A stretch of DNA of 64,000 nt from RSA9 sp036381195 (GTDB lineage Bacteria; Gemmatimonadota; Gemmatimonadetes; Longimicrobiales; RSA9). The translations under genes and the position numbers were made by a program. Shown here in pieces: positions 8,912-18,263 of the stretch (positions are counted from its first letter, which is position 1; each line of letters starts with the position of its first letter). A model generated the notes under the pieces. That model searched no databases. It was given only the letters and a program-made list of their open reading frames with translations, and had not been told where the DNA came from. The stretch is from the NCBI GenBank assembly GCA_036381195.1, contig DASVDH010000068.1, positions 1 through 64,000 of the forward strand, read 5' to 3'.

Positions 8912-9828
8912 CGTTCCGTCAACTCGCCGGCGAGCTCCTCCAGAGGCCGCGATGCGTCGATCCAGTGCGCGCCCGGTGGGAGCTGGTGCCGGAACCAGGT
9001 GAGCTGGCGGCGCGCGTAGCGCCGCGTCGCCCGCTGGATCGCGGCGATCGCATCTTCCAACCCGTAACGTCCCTCGAGGTACGGCACCATCTCGATGTAC
9101 CCCGTGGCGCTCATGCCGGGGTCCTCGGGGCCGTATCCGCGCGCCAGCAGGCGGCGTACCTCCTCCACCAGCCCCGCCTCCACCATCTCATGGACGCGCG
9201 CATCGATCCGGCGCCGCAGCTCCGGCCAGGGGAGATGGAGCACGAAGATCAGCGGGCGGAGGGGCGGCGCGGAGGGCGCCGCGTGCTCGTGCCACCAGGA
9301 TAGCGGCCGCCCGGTCAGGAGAGCAACCTCGAGGGCGCGCTCCACGCGCTGCCGCCCACCCCGGCGCTCCAGCGCCCGCGCGCCGGCCGGGTCCAGCCGC
9401 TCGAGCCAGCGCCGGAGCTCCGGCTCCGGCATGCGGCGCATGTGCTCCTTGAGCCGGCTGCGGGCCGGCTCGGGCAGCGGCGGCTCGGTGAACAGCGGAT
9501 GGGTCAGGGCGCGCAGGAAGAAGCCGGTGCCGCCGACGAGCATGGGGACGCGGCCGCGGCCGCGGATCTCGGCGATCCAGCGCCGCGCATCCGCGGCGAA
9601 GCGGCCCGCGCTGAACGTCTGGTCCGGATCCACCAGGTCCAGTCCGTGATGCGGGATGCGCGCGCGCTGCGCCGGTGTCGGCTTCGCGGTGCCGATGTCC
9701 ATGCCGCGGTACACCTGGCGGGAGTCCATCGAGATGACTTCGCCGTCCAGCCGCTCCGCCACCTCGATGGCCAGCGCGGTCTTGCCCGTCGCCGTCGGGC
9801 CGGTGATCACGAGGGCATCCGCGTTCAC
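8893..9828 (-). CDS. miaA: tRNA dimethylallyltransferase
   Basis: Adds a dimethylallyl group to N6 of A37 in tRNAs reading codons that start with U. The P-loop GPTATGKT is at residues 10-17, followed by DSRQVYRGMDIGTAKP and VGGTGFFLRAL, all diagnostic. 311 residues is the usual length. It follows mutL by 39 nt, a very common miaA-mutL pairing, and overlaps bshA at its end. Confidence 0.97.
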   Translation of the reverse strand: MNADALVITGPTATGKTALAIEVAERLDGEVISMDSRQVYRGMDIGTAKPTPAQRARIPHHGLDLVDPDQTFSAGRFAADARRWIAEIRGRGRVPMLVGGTGFFLRALTHPLFTEPPLPEPARSRLKEHMRRMPEPELRRWLERLDPAGARALERRGGRQRVERALEVALLTGRPLSWWHEHAAPSAPPLRPLIFVLHLPWPELRRRIDARVHEMVEAGLVEEVRRLLARGYGPEDPGMSATGYIEMVPYLEGRYGLEDAIAAIQRATRRYARRQLTWFRHQLPPGAHWIDASRPLEELAGELTERWKTDC

Positions 9829-9867
9829 GGCAGGCGTGGTGCGGGCGCGCCGGCAGCCCGGGTGGCC

Positions 9868-11658
9868 TCAACCATGCCGGCCGAACCGCCGCTCCAGCTC
9901 CTGGAGCGAAAGCCGGATGATCGTCGGCCGGCCGTGCACGTCGTGGTAGGGCAGCTCTGTCGCGAAGAGGCGCTCGAACAGCTCCTGCACCTCGGCCTCG
10001 GAGAGCCGCTGGCCGGCCTTGATCGCGGCCTTGCACGCGTAGGTCATGGCGATCCGCTCGTGCTGGTTGCGCGCTGCGCGGGTCAGCTCGCTGCCGGCCA
10101 CGAGCTCGGCCAGCATGTCGCGCAGGCACTTCTCCGGGTCGAAGTACGGGTGCGGCTGCGGGACGGCATGCACGATCATGGTCCGCCCGCCGAAGGCCTC
10201 GATCTCGAACCCGGCACGCGCGAGGAACGGCCGGATCTCGTCCAGCAGCGCCTGCTCGGCGGGTGAGAGCCGCAGCGTGAGCGGAAAGAGGAGCCGCTGC
10301 CCCTCGGCGCCGCCGTCCGCGAAGCGCCGCATCAACTCCTCGAACAACACGCGCTCGTGCGCCGAGTGCTGGTCGATGATGAGCAGGCCGCTGCGCGTCT
10401 CCGCGATGATGTAGCTGTCGTGCACCTGCCAGAGCGCGGGGCGCGCCGCCGGCATGGCGGCCGGCGGCGAGGCGCTTTCGGCCGGGCCGCCGGCCTCCGC
10501 GCCGGCGATGCCGGCCGCCGGGACGAAGAACGCGAGCTGGCCGGCATCCGGCGCGGCGGCGCCGGGGCTCCCGCCGAATCCGGGGCCGCGAGGCGCTCCC
10601 TCCGGCCAGGACGACCGCGGCGTCCGGAGCTGGGGTAGCGCCGGCCGGCTGTCCAGCGTGGCCGCGCTCTCCAGCGTGGCCAGCCCGGCGCGCACGGCCG
10701 CCTCGACGGCGGCCTCGACCGCGAAGCGGTCGCGGAATCTCACCTCCGCCTTGGTCGGGTGCACGTTCACGTCCACGGCGCCCGGCGGCAACTCGACGTA
10801 GAGCAGCAGCGACGGCCGCGCGCGCTGTGGGATCGTCGTCGCATACGCGCGCTCGGCCGCGATGGCGAGCCCGCGGTCCCGGATCGGACGCCCGCCTACG
10901 AAGAAATGCACGCGGCGCGGGCCCGCGAGCGCCGCGTCGGGCCGGTCCACGAGCCCGGCCACGGAGACGTTGCCGCGCCGTTCCTGCACCGCGACGAGCC
11001 GGGCGGCGACGTCGTCGCCCCACAGCGCCGCGACGCGCGAGGCGAGATCCGGCGCGGGCGGGAGCTCCATGAGCTGTCGCCCGTTCGATTCGAGCCGGAA
11101 CGCGACCGAGAGGTTCGAAAGGGCGAGGTTGGTCAGCGCCTCGACGGCGGCGCGTGTTTCCGTTGCCGCCGTGCGCAAGAACTTCGCGCGTGCCGGGACG
11201 TTGAAGAACAGGTTCCGGACGACGACCGTCGTCCCGGGCTGGCGGGCGCAGTCCTCTACCGCCTGGATCCGGCCGCCCACGATGCGGATGCGCGTGCCGA
11301 CGCCGCCGGGCTCGGCCGTCTCCAGCACGAGCCGCGACACGGATGCGATGGAGGGGAGCGCCTCCCCCCGGAACCCGAAGGTCTGGATGTTCTGGAGGTC
11401 CTCGGGTCGCGAGATCTTGCTCGTCGCATGGCGGTCCAGCGAGAGCAACGCGTCCTCGCGCCCCATCCCCGAGCCATCGTCCGCGACGCGGATCTCGGTC
11501 TTGCCGCCGTTCAGCAGCGAGACCTCGATGCGCGTGGCGCGCGCGTCCAGGGCGTTCTCGACCAGCTCCTTCAGCACCGAGGCCGGCCGCTCCACCACCT
11601 CCCCGGCGGCGATCTGGTTGGCGAGAGAATCCGGGAGGATCTGGATCCGGCGCGGCAT
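9868..11658 (-). CDS. mutL: DNA mismatch repair protein MutL
   Basis: Couples mismatch recognition by MutS to strand removal. The N-terminal GHKL ATPase is complete: ENALDA near 36, DDGSGM near 60, and TFGFRGEAL near 92. The C-terminal domain contains DQHSAHERVLFEE, matching the DQHA(X)2E(X)4E metal-binding endonuclease motif, so this MutL should nick DNA itself, as in bacteria lacking MutH. A Pro/Ala-rich linker lies around residues 340-400. 596 residues; ATG at 11658 with GGAGAC upstream. mutS is not in the window. Confidence 0.97.
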   Translation of the reverse strand: MPRRIQILPDSLANQIAAGEVVERPASVLKELVENALDARATRIEVSLLNGGKTEIRVADDGSGMGREDALLSLDRHATSKISRPEDLQNIQTFGFRGEALPSIASVSRLVLETAEPGGVGTRIRIVGGRIQAVEDCARQPGTTVVVRNLFFNVPARAKFLRTAATETRAAVEALTNLALSNLSVAFRLESNGRQLMELPPAPDLASRVAALWGDDVAARLVAVQERRGNVSVAGLVDRPDAALAGPRRVHFFVGGRPIRDRGLAIAAERAYATTIPQRARPSLLLYVELPPGAVDVNVHPTKAEVRFRDRFAVEAAVEAAVRAGLATLESAATLDSRPALPQLRTPRSSWPEGAPRGPGFGGSPGAAAPDAGQLAFFVPAAGIAGAEAGGPAESASPPAAMPAARPALWQVHDSYIIAETRSGLLIIDQHSAHERVLFEELMRRFADGGAEGQRLLFPLTLRLSPAEQALLDEIRPFLARAGFEIEAFGGRTMIVHAVPQPHPYFDPEKCLRDMLAELVAGSELTRAARNQHERIAMTYACKAAIKAGQRLSEAEVQELFERLFATELPYHDVHGRPTIIRLSLQELERRFGRHG

Positions 11659-11709
11659 GTCTCCGTTCCCTGCTCTCCGCGGAATCCACGCAGCGGACGC
11701 GGCACCGGC

Positions 11710-12558
11710 TCAGGCGGACGAGCCCCGCCCGTCCAGCCGGTAGAACGCCCGGGCGTTGCGCGTCGTGGCGTCGGCCACGGCGTCCACCGGCTCGCCGCGG
11801 AGCGCCGCCACCGCCTCCACCACGTGGCGGACGAACGCGGGCTCGTTGCGCCGCCCGCGCCGCGGGACGGGCGCGAGGTAGGGCGCATCCGTCTCGACGA
11901 GCAAGCGGTCCGCGGGGACGGCGCGGACCAATCCGGCGCCCCCGTAGCCCCTGAACGTGACGAGGCCGGAGAACGAGATGAACCAACCGGCCTCGAGCCC
12001 GGCATCCAGCAGCTCCGCTCCGCCCGCGAAGCAGTGCAGGACGCCGCGCACCTCGCGCCCGGCCTGCCTCAGGACCGCGGCGGTGTCCGCGTCCGCGTCA
12101 CGCGAATGGACGACGAGCGGGAGGCCGAGGTCGCGGGCGAGCCGGACATGGCGCTCGAACGCGCGGCGCTGGGCGTCCCGCGGTGAGTGATCGTAGTGGT
12201 AATCCAGCCCGGTCTCCCCGAGGGCGACGACGCGCTCGTGCCGCGCCAGCTCTGCGATCCGCTCCCAGTCCCCGTCGGCCGCGGCGGCTGCGACGTGCGG
12301 ATGGATGCCGGCGGACGCCCACACGGCGGGCAGCCGCTCCGCCAGCGCGACGGCGCGGGCCGCATCCGCCGCATCGGACGCGATGGTCACCAGCCCGACG
12401 ACGCCGGCCTCACGGGCGCGCGCCACGACCTCCGGCGCTTCCTCTGCGAAACGCGCATCGGTCAGGTGGCAGTGGGAGTCGAAGAGCGCGGCCCGCATCG
12501 CGCCCTGCGCAGAGGCGGCCGGTTCGCCGGAAGCCCGGCCGGCCGGGGCCGGCGCCAT
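11710..12558 (-). CDS. tatD: TatD-family metal-dependent deoxyribonuclease
   Basis: TIM-barrel hydrolase of the TatD/YcfH type, metal-dependent DNase in characterised members. Metal-binding residues are visible in FDSHCHL (HxH), GETGLDYHY, VVHSRDA, LHCFAGG and ETDAPYL. The ATG at 12558 is 6 nt after the secF stop and has GAGG upstream, giving 282 residues with a 20-residue low-complexity N-terminus. The internal ATG at 12498 (MRAALFDSHCHL) would give the more typical N-terminus, so the start is uncertain. Confidence 0.9.
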   Translation of the reverse strand: MAPAPAGRASGEPAASAQGAMRAALFDSHCHLTDARFAEEAPEVVARAREAGVVGLVTIASDAADAARAVALAERLPAVWASAGIHPHVAAAAADGDWERIAELARHERVVALGETGLDYHYDHSPRDAQRRAFERHVRLARDLGLPLVVHSRDADADTAAVLRQAGREVRGVLHCFAGGAELLDAGLEAGWFISFSGLVTFRGYGGAGLVRAVPADRLLVETDAPYLAPVPRRGRRNEPAFVRHVVEAVAALRGEPVDAVADATTRNARAFYRLDGRGSSA

Positions 12559-12564
12559 GCCGCC

Positions 12565-13512
12565 TCAGACCGCGGCGCCGGCCCGCGCGGTCCGGCCCGG
12601 ACGCACGTTCTTGCCCTTCTCGGGCCAGCGCTTCTCGATCTCGAGCAGAACGGGCGACGCGATGAAGATGGAGGAGAACGTGCCGACGACGATCCCGATG
12701 ATCATGATCAGGGAGAAGCCGCGGATGTTCTCGCCGCCGAAGATGAAGAGCGCGAGGACGGCGGCCAGCGTCGTCAGCGATGTCAGGATGGTGCGCGGCA
12801 GCGTCTCGTTGATGGACCGGTTGAGGATCGACGCAAAGTCCTCGCGCCTCCCCGCCAGCTTGACGTTCTCCCGCACGCGGTCGAACACGACGATCGTGTC
12901 GTTCAGCGAGTAGCCGAGGATCGTCAGGACTGCGGCCACGATGGGCAGGGAGACCTCGAGCTGGAGCGCGGAGATCGTCCCGAGCGAGAAGACGACGTCG
13001 TGTCCCGTCGCGATGATGGCGGCCAGGCCGAAGCGCCACTCGAAGCGGAACGCGAGATAGATCAACGTGCCGATGAACGAAACCAGGATGGCGAGAAGGG
13101 CCCTGTGCTGGAGCTCGTCGCCGACCCTGGCGCCGACGGCCTCCGTCCGGACCACCTGGAAGCTCCCTTCACCGAAGCGCTGCGCGAGCGCGCCCTCGAC
13201 CCGATCGGCGGCGCTCACGCCCGCCTCCTCGAACTGCGGCGCGCGGATCAGGAACTCGCTGGCGCTCCCGAAGTTCGTGATCTCCGTCCCCGGCAGCACA
13301 CCGCGCAGGTCGTTCACGGACATCGGCTCGGAGAACCGGACCTGCACGAGCGTGCCGCCCGTGAAGTCCACGCCGTAGTTCAGCCAGCCCCCGCGGGAGA
13401 ACTGGAAGAACAGAGCCGCTGCGATGAAGAAGACGAGGAGGACGGCGACGACGGCGTACGCGATGCGCCGCTTGCCGATGAAGTCGTAGTTCGCGTTCGC
13501 GAAGAGTCGCAT
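12565..13512 (-). CDS. secF: Protein translocase subunit SecF
   Basis: RND-type membrane protein that with SecD uses the proton motive force to pull proteins out of the SecYEG channel. Six membrane helices flank a periplasmic domain; GVDFTGGTLVQV near residue 45 and the C-terminal block with GYSLNDTIVVFDRVREN (near 205) and NRSINETLPRTILTS are diagnostic. 315 residues. It follows secD by 18 nt. Confidence 0.97.
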   Translation of the reverse strand: MRLFANANYDFIGKRRIAYAVVAVLLVFFIAAALFFQFSRGGWLNYGVDFTGGTLVQVRFSEPMSVNDLRGVLPGTEITNFGSASEFLIRAPQFEEAGVSAADRVEGALAQRFGEGSFQVVRTEAVGARVGDELQHRALLAILVSFIGTLIYLAFRFEWRFGLAAIIATGHDVVFSLGTISALQLEVSLPIVAAVLTILGYSLNDTIVVFDRVRENVKLAGRREDFASILNRSINETLPRTILTSLTTLAAVLALFIFGGENIRGFSLIMIIGIVVGTFSSIFIASPVLLEIEKRWPEKGKNVRPGRTARAGAAV

Positions 13513-13530
13513 GGGCGGACCCGCTCCGGG

Positions 13531-15189
13531 TCAGATGCTGATGGGTTCCGTGGCACGCCGCCGCTGCAGGTACAGCAGGAAGAGCGTGCGCGTGACGTAG
13601 ATGGCCGAGATGAACGAGGCGATGATCCCGATCGAGAGCGTCACCGCGAACCCCTGCACGGGGCCGGTGCCCACGAAGAAGAGGATCAGGGCCGTCACCA
13701 GCGTGGTCACGTTGGAGTCCACGATGGCCGACATGGCGTGCTTGAAGCCCGCATCGACCGCGGCGCGCGGCGTGCGTCCGGCCGCGAGCTCCTCGCGGAT
13801 GCGCTCGAAGATCAGCACGTTGGCGTCCACGGCCATGCCGATCGAGAGGATCAGCCCCGCGATCCCCGGCGCGGTCAGCGTCGCGTCCAGCCCCGCGAGG
13901 CCGCCCAGGACCAGGGCGACGTAGAAGCCGAGGGCGAGCACCGCGAGGACGCCGGCCAGGCGGTAGTACAGCGCCATGATGAGGATCACCACCAGGACGC
14001 CAATGATCCCGGCGATCCTACCTTGCTGGATGGAGTCCGCCCCGAGCGACGGCCCGATGGTCCGCTCCTCGAGCACCTGGAGCGGCGCAGGCAGTGCGCC
14101 GGCGCGGAGCACGAGGGCAAGGTCCCGCGCCTCCTCGAGCGGCGCGTTGCTCATCTCGATCTGACCCCGGCTGCCGATGCGGCTGCGGACCACCGGCGCG
14201 CTCTGCACGTGGTCGTCGAGCACGATCGCGATCTGCTCGTTGAGGTGCTCGCTCGTCACCCGCTCGAAGGTCCGCCCGCCGCTGCGATCGAGCTCGAACT
14301 GGACGACCGTCTGGAAGTTCTGGGGATCGCGCGTGGCCGCGGCATCCTCGAGGCGCTCGCCGGTCAGGAACGGCTCCTCGCGGAGGAGGTAGAGCCGGCG
14401 GTAGGCCTCGGCGCCGCGCGACTCGGGCTCTGCCGCCCAGAGCGCCTCGATGCCGCGCGGCATCGCGCGCTGCACCTCCGGCAAGGCGAGGTAGCGCGTG
14501 ACGCGGGGCACGTCGGCCTCCGCGACGAGGAAATCGTGCTCCCCGTCGCCCTGGAGCAGGAGCGCCGTCAGCGGCCGGCGGGAAGGCGCGGTCTCGACGG
14601 TGTCCGCGGCGAGCGAGTCCGCCCCCTGCGCCGTGGTGTCGGTGCCCCGGCGGAAGAGGAGCTCCTCCACCGTCTCGCTGGGACGGGCCTCGGCCTCGGC
14701 GGTGTCCGCGCCGAGGTCCTGCGGGCCGAGCGCCTGCACGATCGCCCGGTCGATGCGCGGCAGCGCCGCGCGGAATTCCGGCCCGCCGGTGACGAGCTTC
14801 CATTCGAGGAAGGCGGTCCGCTGGATGATCTCCTTGGCGCGGTCCTCATCCCGGACGCCCGGCAGCTCGACGATGATGCGGTGGTCGCCCACCTTCTGGA
14901 TCAGCGGCTCGACGACGCCGAACTCGTTGATGCGGGTGCGGATGATGCGGAGCGCGCGGTCGGTCGCATCGGCTTTCGCCTCCGGCGTGAGCGTGCCATC
15001 CGGATCGGCGACCTCGAGCGCCAGGTGCATGCCTCCCTGGAGGTCGAGCCCGAGCTTGATCGGCGAGCAGGTCCGGTCCGCGTTCTCCGGCTGGCTCCGG
15101 CACTCGCGGTAGTTGTCGTAGAGCGCCCAGCCGCAGCCGGCCAGGATGAGGATGATGACGATGAATCGGCCCTTCAGAGTGCCGAGCAT
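13531..15189 (-). CDS. secD: Protein translocase subunit SecD
   Basis: Partner of SecF. An N-terminal membrane helix is followed by GLDLQGGMHLALEV (D1 motif) and a large periplasmic region with a poorly conserved insert rich in Glu, Ala and Thr (about residues 165-215). Then comes a six-helix RND core with GMAVDANVLIFERIREEL near 465. 552 residues. First gene of the series that runs through secF, tatD, mutL, miaA, bshA, uppP, birA and coaX, with short gaps or overlaps throughout. Confidence 0.97.
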   Translation of the reverse strand: MLGTLKGRFIVIILILAGCGWALYDNYRECRSQPENADRTCSPIKLGLDLQGGMHLALEVADPDGTLTPEAKADATDRALRIIRTRINEFGVVEPLIQKVGDHRIIVELPGVRDEDRAKEIIQRTAFLEWKLVTGGPEFRAALPRIDRAIVQALGPQDLGADTAEAEARPSETVEELLFRRGTDTTAQGADSLAADTVETAPSRRPLTALLLQGDGEHDFLVAEADVPRVTRYLALPEVQRAMPRGIEALWAAEPESRGAEAYRRLYLLREEPFLTGERLEDAAATRDPQNFQTVVQFELDRSGGRTFERVTSEHLNEQIAIVLDDHVQSAPVVRSRIGSRGQIEMSNAPLEEARDLALVLRAGALPAPLQVLEERTIGPSLGADSIQQGRIAGIIGVLVVILIMALYYRLAGVLAVLALGFYVALVLGGLAGLDATLTAPGIAGLILSIGMAVDANVLIFERIREELAAGRTPRAAVDAGFKHAMSAIVDSNVTTLVTALILFFVGTGPVQGFAVTLSIGIIASFISAIYVTRTLFLLYLQRRRATEPISI

Positions 15190-15257
15190 GGCGCCTCTTT
15201 CTCCGCGTCTTCCAGAGCAGGTGGGCGGCGCGCGCCCGCAAGCTTCGAGAGCACAGA

Positions 15258-15286
15258 AAGTTGGCGGAACCAGAAGGCGTTGTCAA
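15258..15286 (-). promoter_or_regulatory. Candidate secD promoter
   Basis: TTGACA at 15286-15281 with a weak -10, CAACTT, 17 nt further on (15263-15258). The -35 is perfect, the -10 poor. It lies just beyond the terminator of the upstream gene, where a promoter for the secD series would be needed. Confidence 0.45.
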
Positions 15287-15313
15287 CCAGACGCGGCCGG
15301 AATGAAAGCCGAA

Positions 15314-15343
15314 CGGCGCCGGGCACGCGCGTGCCCGGCGCCG
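15314..15343 (-). terminator. Terminator of the sugar dehydrogenase gene
   Basis: A perfect 13-bp GC stem (15314-15326 with 15331-15343) and a 4-nt loop, 25 nt after the stop codon, followed on the minus strand by TTCGGCTTTC. The U content is moderate. Confidence 0.65.
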
Positions 15344-15368
15344 CCGTATGGACGCGGGACCGCGCGGC

Positions 15369-16682
15369 TCAGCGGCGGCCTGCCGCGTAGACCACGCGCC
15401 AGATCCGGCCGCCCTGGTCGTCGGTGATGTAGAGCGACCCGTCCGGCGCCTGGGCGAGGCCGACGGGCCGGTGGGCCGCGCCGCGGGGGCTCACGTCGGC
15501 GCCCGCGAAGCCGGTGGCGAAGTCCTCGTATCCGCCGGCCGGCGCGTCGCCCTCGAACGGGACGAAGACGACGCGGTAGCCGTCCTGGGGCATCGGTGCC
15601 CGGTTCCATGAGCCGTGGAAGGCGATGAACGCCCCACCCCGGTAGCGGGCCGGGAACTGGGAGCCGGTGTAGAACAGCAGCCCGTCGGGCGCCCAGTGGC
15701 CCGGAAACGCGAGGATCGGCTCCTCGACGTCCGCGCAACGGCCCGCGTCGCGGCCGTCGCCGCCGTACTCCGGCGCGAGGACCTTCCGGCCGAGCTCCAG
15801 GTCGTGATAGCAGTAGGGCCAGCCGAAGTCGTCCCCGCGGTCGACGCGGATGAGCTCCTCGGACGGAGTCTCGGCGCTCTTCTCGTGCGTGAACAGGTCG
15901 GGCCAGAGCACGCTCAGCGCGTCGCGCCCGTGCTGGACGGCATACAGCCCGCCGTTCGTGGGGTGGATGGCCAGGGCGACGGCGTTGCGGATGCCCGTCG
16001 CGTAGCGGACCCCGTCCTGCTGCCGCTGTCCGGTGCGGTCCGGGTCGAAGCGCCAGATGCCGGCGCGCGTCTCGCGCTCCGGGCAGGGATCCGGCCCTCG
16101 CGTCCCCGGCGCGTTGCGCGCCGTGCAGACGTTCGAGGGCGAGCCGATGTTGACGAACAGGTCGCGGTCCGTGACGGCGATGCTCTTGGCACTGTGGGAG
16201 CGCTCGTACGGAAGGCCAGCGACGATCGTGTCGGGCGGACCGGCCGGCGTCAGCGAGCCCGCGGGAAGGGGGTAGCGGAGTACCGCGTCATCCGTGGCGA
16301 AGTAGAGGTACCCGGCCCGGAGCGCGATGCCCGTGCCGCCGTTCTCGCCGAAGCGGGTGGCGACGTCTGCGGCGCCATCCCCGGTGGTGTCCCGGAGCGC
16401 GAGGATACCGCCGCGCGCGCCGCGCCGGTTGCGAATGGCCACGAACACGTCGCCGTTCGGGGCGGCCACGATGTGGCGCGCCGGCCCCACGCTGTCCGCG
16501 ACGATCGCCGCGCAGAAGCCAGCGGGCAGCCGGAGGCCGCCGTTGCCCGGCGCGCAGCGTACCGGGTCGGCCGCCGCGACCGACGGCCGCGGCGGCTGGG
16601 CGGCCGCGGCGGACGGGAAGAGCCACGGGGCGAGGAGCGCGAGCGCGGCGCAGCGGAGGCGCGAACGGTTGGCTTGTCGCAT
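15369..16682 (-). CDS. Secreted PQQ-type glucose/sorbosone dehydrogenase-like protein
   Basis: 437 residues. A signal peptide (residues 1-25: basic start, hydrophobic core, AAAAQ end) precedes a beta-propeller of the soluble aldose/sorbosone dehydrogenase family. Recurring propeller strands are seen in GPARHIVAAPNGDVFVAIR, NAVALAIHPTNGGLYAVQHGRD, DFGWPYCYHD, APDGLLFYTGSQFPARYRGG and RPVGLAQAPDGSLYITDDQGGRIWRV. Such enzymes oxidise sugars in the periplasm with PQQ; the substrate here is unknown. The frame is open far upstream, but ATG 16682 is chosen for GGAGAG 8 nt upstream and the signal peptide. Confidence 0.85.
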   Translation of the reverse strand: MRQANRSRLRCAALALLAPWLFPSAAAAQPPRPSVAAADPVRCAPGNGGLRLPAGFCAAIVADSVGPARHIVAAPNGDVFVAIRNRRGARGGILALRDTTGDGAADVATRFGENGGTGIALRAGYLYFATDDAVLRYPLPAGSLTPAGPPDTIVAGLPYERSHSAKSIAVTDRDLFVNIGSPSNVCTARNAPGTRGPDPCPERETRAGIWRFDPDRTGQRQQDGVRYATGIRNAVALAIHPTNGGLYAVQHGRDALSVLWPDLFTHEKSAETPSEELIRVDRGDDFGWPYCYHDLELGRKVLAPEYGGDGRDAGRCADVEEPILAFPGHWAPDGLLFYTGSQFPARYRGGAFIAFHGSWNRAPMPQDGYRVVFVPFEGDAPAGGYEDFATGFAGADVSPRGAAHRPVGLAQAPDGSLYITDDQGGRIWRVVYAAGRR

Positions 16683-16764
16683 GCGAGGCTCTCCGGGCTG
16701 GGGGCCCGCGGCGGCGGGCCCGGTCGGTGAACCGACCGCAATGTCCCCGCGCGACCCGCCACCG

Positions 16765-17442
16765 TCAAGGCGCGCCCCCCACGCCCCCGACCAGGGAAAC
16801 CACTGAAAGCGTGGCGCGCATGTTGTGGACGGGGGAGAAACGCGGCCCGCTGATCGGCTCGAACGGCGAATCCAGGGCGATGTGGTCACCCACCTCCAGT
16901 CGCAGGCCGAGCGGCGTCTCCTGGATCTCGAGCACCGGCCCCATGTCCAGGCCGAGGCCGAGCACGGCGGCCCACCGGTGCTCGCTGGCGCCGTCGTAGC
17001 GGGCATTTGCTTGGACGATCTCCACCGGACGGCCCCGGCCGAAGCCGTACTTGATCAGGCCGGCCCCGAGGCTCACGAACGGCGAGACGCCCCGGGCGCT
17101 GCCGGCGCCGAACGGCCGGAGCACGAACTCCGCGTCCGCGAACCAGACGTTGATGGCAAGCGTGCTGTCCGCGATGGCGAGGGGCCGCTGCGTGTAGGCG
17201 CCCTGGGCCCGAAGGCCCAGCCAGCCGTTGCCGAACCGGTGCTCGATGTGCGCGGCGATGATCCAGCCCGGCTCGAACCGCAGCTCCTCCGACCCCTGGC
17301 CGCCCGCGTTCAGCGGCGTGATGGCCACCGCGCCGCCACCATAGCCGATGGCCGTGCGGAAATCCTGCGATGCGGCTTCTCCGACGGCAGCGAGCAGCGC
17401 CACCGCCGTCACGATCGGGATGTGAAGGAGGTTCCGGGGCAT
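16765..17442 (-). CDS. Outer-membrane beta-barrel candidate, unknown function
   Basis: 225 residues with a signal peptide (cleavage likely after EAASQ, residue 25) and then alternating polar/aromatic strands rich in Gly, typical of small outer-membrane barrels: YGGGAVAITP, GWIIAAHIEHRF, WLGLRAQGAYTQ, INVWFADAEFVLRPF, PFVSLGAGLIKYGFG, WAAVLGLGLDMG. No enzyme motif is seen. Start ATG 17442 has GAGGAGCAGGA immediately upstream. It is 82 nt ahead of the sugar dehydrogenase gene and may share its transcript. Specific function not recognised. Confidence 0.7.
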   Translation of the reverse strand: MPRNLLHIPIVTAVALLAAVGEAASQDFRTAIGYGGGAVAITPLNAGGQGSEELRFEPGWIIAAHIEHRFGNGWLGLRAQGAYTQRPLAIADSTLAINVWFADAEFVLRPFGAGSARGVSPFVSLGAGLIKYGFGRGRPVEIVQANARYDGASEHRWAAVLGLGLDMGPVLEIQETPLGLRLEVGDHIALDSPFEPISGPRFSPVHNMRATLSVVSLVGGVGGAP

Positions 17443-17836
17443 TCCTGCTCCTCATCGGGGGCACGGGAGTGAACGCAGGCGTGGAGGCCGCCCGGGAGCC
17501 GGCCGCAGCGCGGTTCCCGCGCCGTGCCCGACGTCGCCAGGCGCGGGGAGGGCCGGGCACCTCGCGCCCCCGGCAGGCTGGGTCGCCGAGGCGACGAGCC
17601 GCCATCGGCGGCGCGGCAAACTGTTCTCCCTGTGTGCAAGAATTTCCGTTCCCGGCCGATTCCGTCCTCGCGCCGCTCCGCCGTTCCCCGTGGCGGCAAC
17701 CGTGAGAAATCCGCGCCCTGTCGCGAAAAACGAGAACACGGCCCGACCAGCGATCCCTTCGCCGTGCGGCGGGCACCGCGGTTGCACCTGCGAGCGCGCG
17801 GCGTCGCGACACAACGGCACGCAACAGGAAGGTCCC

Positions 17837-18037
17837 ATGGCGGCGATCCATCGCACGGCGTCAACCCAGTTGGTCCAGGCCCCCTGGCCGCAGGGCGAGT
17901 TCGACCTGCTGCAGCGGCTGCGGGCCACCGGGTTGCACCCGTTCGCGTCGGTCCTGGCGGTCGGCGGTCCGAGCCCGCTCCCGCCCAACGAGGCGGCCGC
18001 GCCACGGGATCACCTGGCCGTGAGGCGGGTCGCCTAG
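17837..18037 (+). CDS. Possible small protein, 66 aa
   Basis: ATG at 17837 with AGGAAGG at a good distance upstream; 66 codons to TAG. The sequence is ordinary in composition and has no signal peptide or membrane segment. Nothing in it is recognised. The only support is the ribosome-binding site and its position in an otherwise empty kilobase. Confidence 0.25.
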   Translation: MAAIHRTASTQLVQAPWPQGEFDLLQRLRATGLHPFASVLAVGGPSPLPPNEAAAPRDHLAVRRVA

Positions 18038-18237
18038 AGGATCCCGAGAAGCCGGCCCCGGGCCGGCGCCACCTCAGCGGAGGGCCACACAAACGGAGCC
18101 GTGTTCCCGCCCCGAGCCCCCAAACTCCTCACAAACCGTAGTTGACCCAGCGGCCGCCCTAGCCTGAGCGGCCATTCCAGCCAAGACACCTTCCCATCAT
18201 CCGCTTCTCAAGGAGCGGGCACGGCTTTGGCCCTGCA

Positions 18238-18263
18238 GGCCGGCGGCGGAAACGCCGCCGGCC
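18238..18263. other. Perfect hairpin with GAAA tetraloop
   Basis: Eleven consecutive pairs closed by GAAA when read on the plus strand. GNRA loops are typical of stable functional RNA, not of DNA-level repeats, and there is no U-tract to mark a terminator. The host transcript is unknown. Confidence 0.5.

Noticed and set aside
9188..11986. 932-codon minus-strand frame across miaA and mutL
   Set aside because: Arg/Ala/Pro-rich shadow of the true miaA and mutL frames; no domain, and both real genes have complete motifs and ribosome-binding sites.
12187..15390. 1067-codon plus-strand frame opposite secF and secD
   Set aside because: Antisense shadow. High GC removes stop codons opposite real genes; SecD and SecF are certain on the minus strand.
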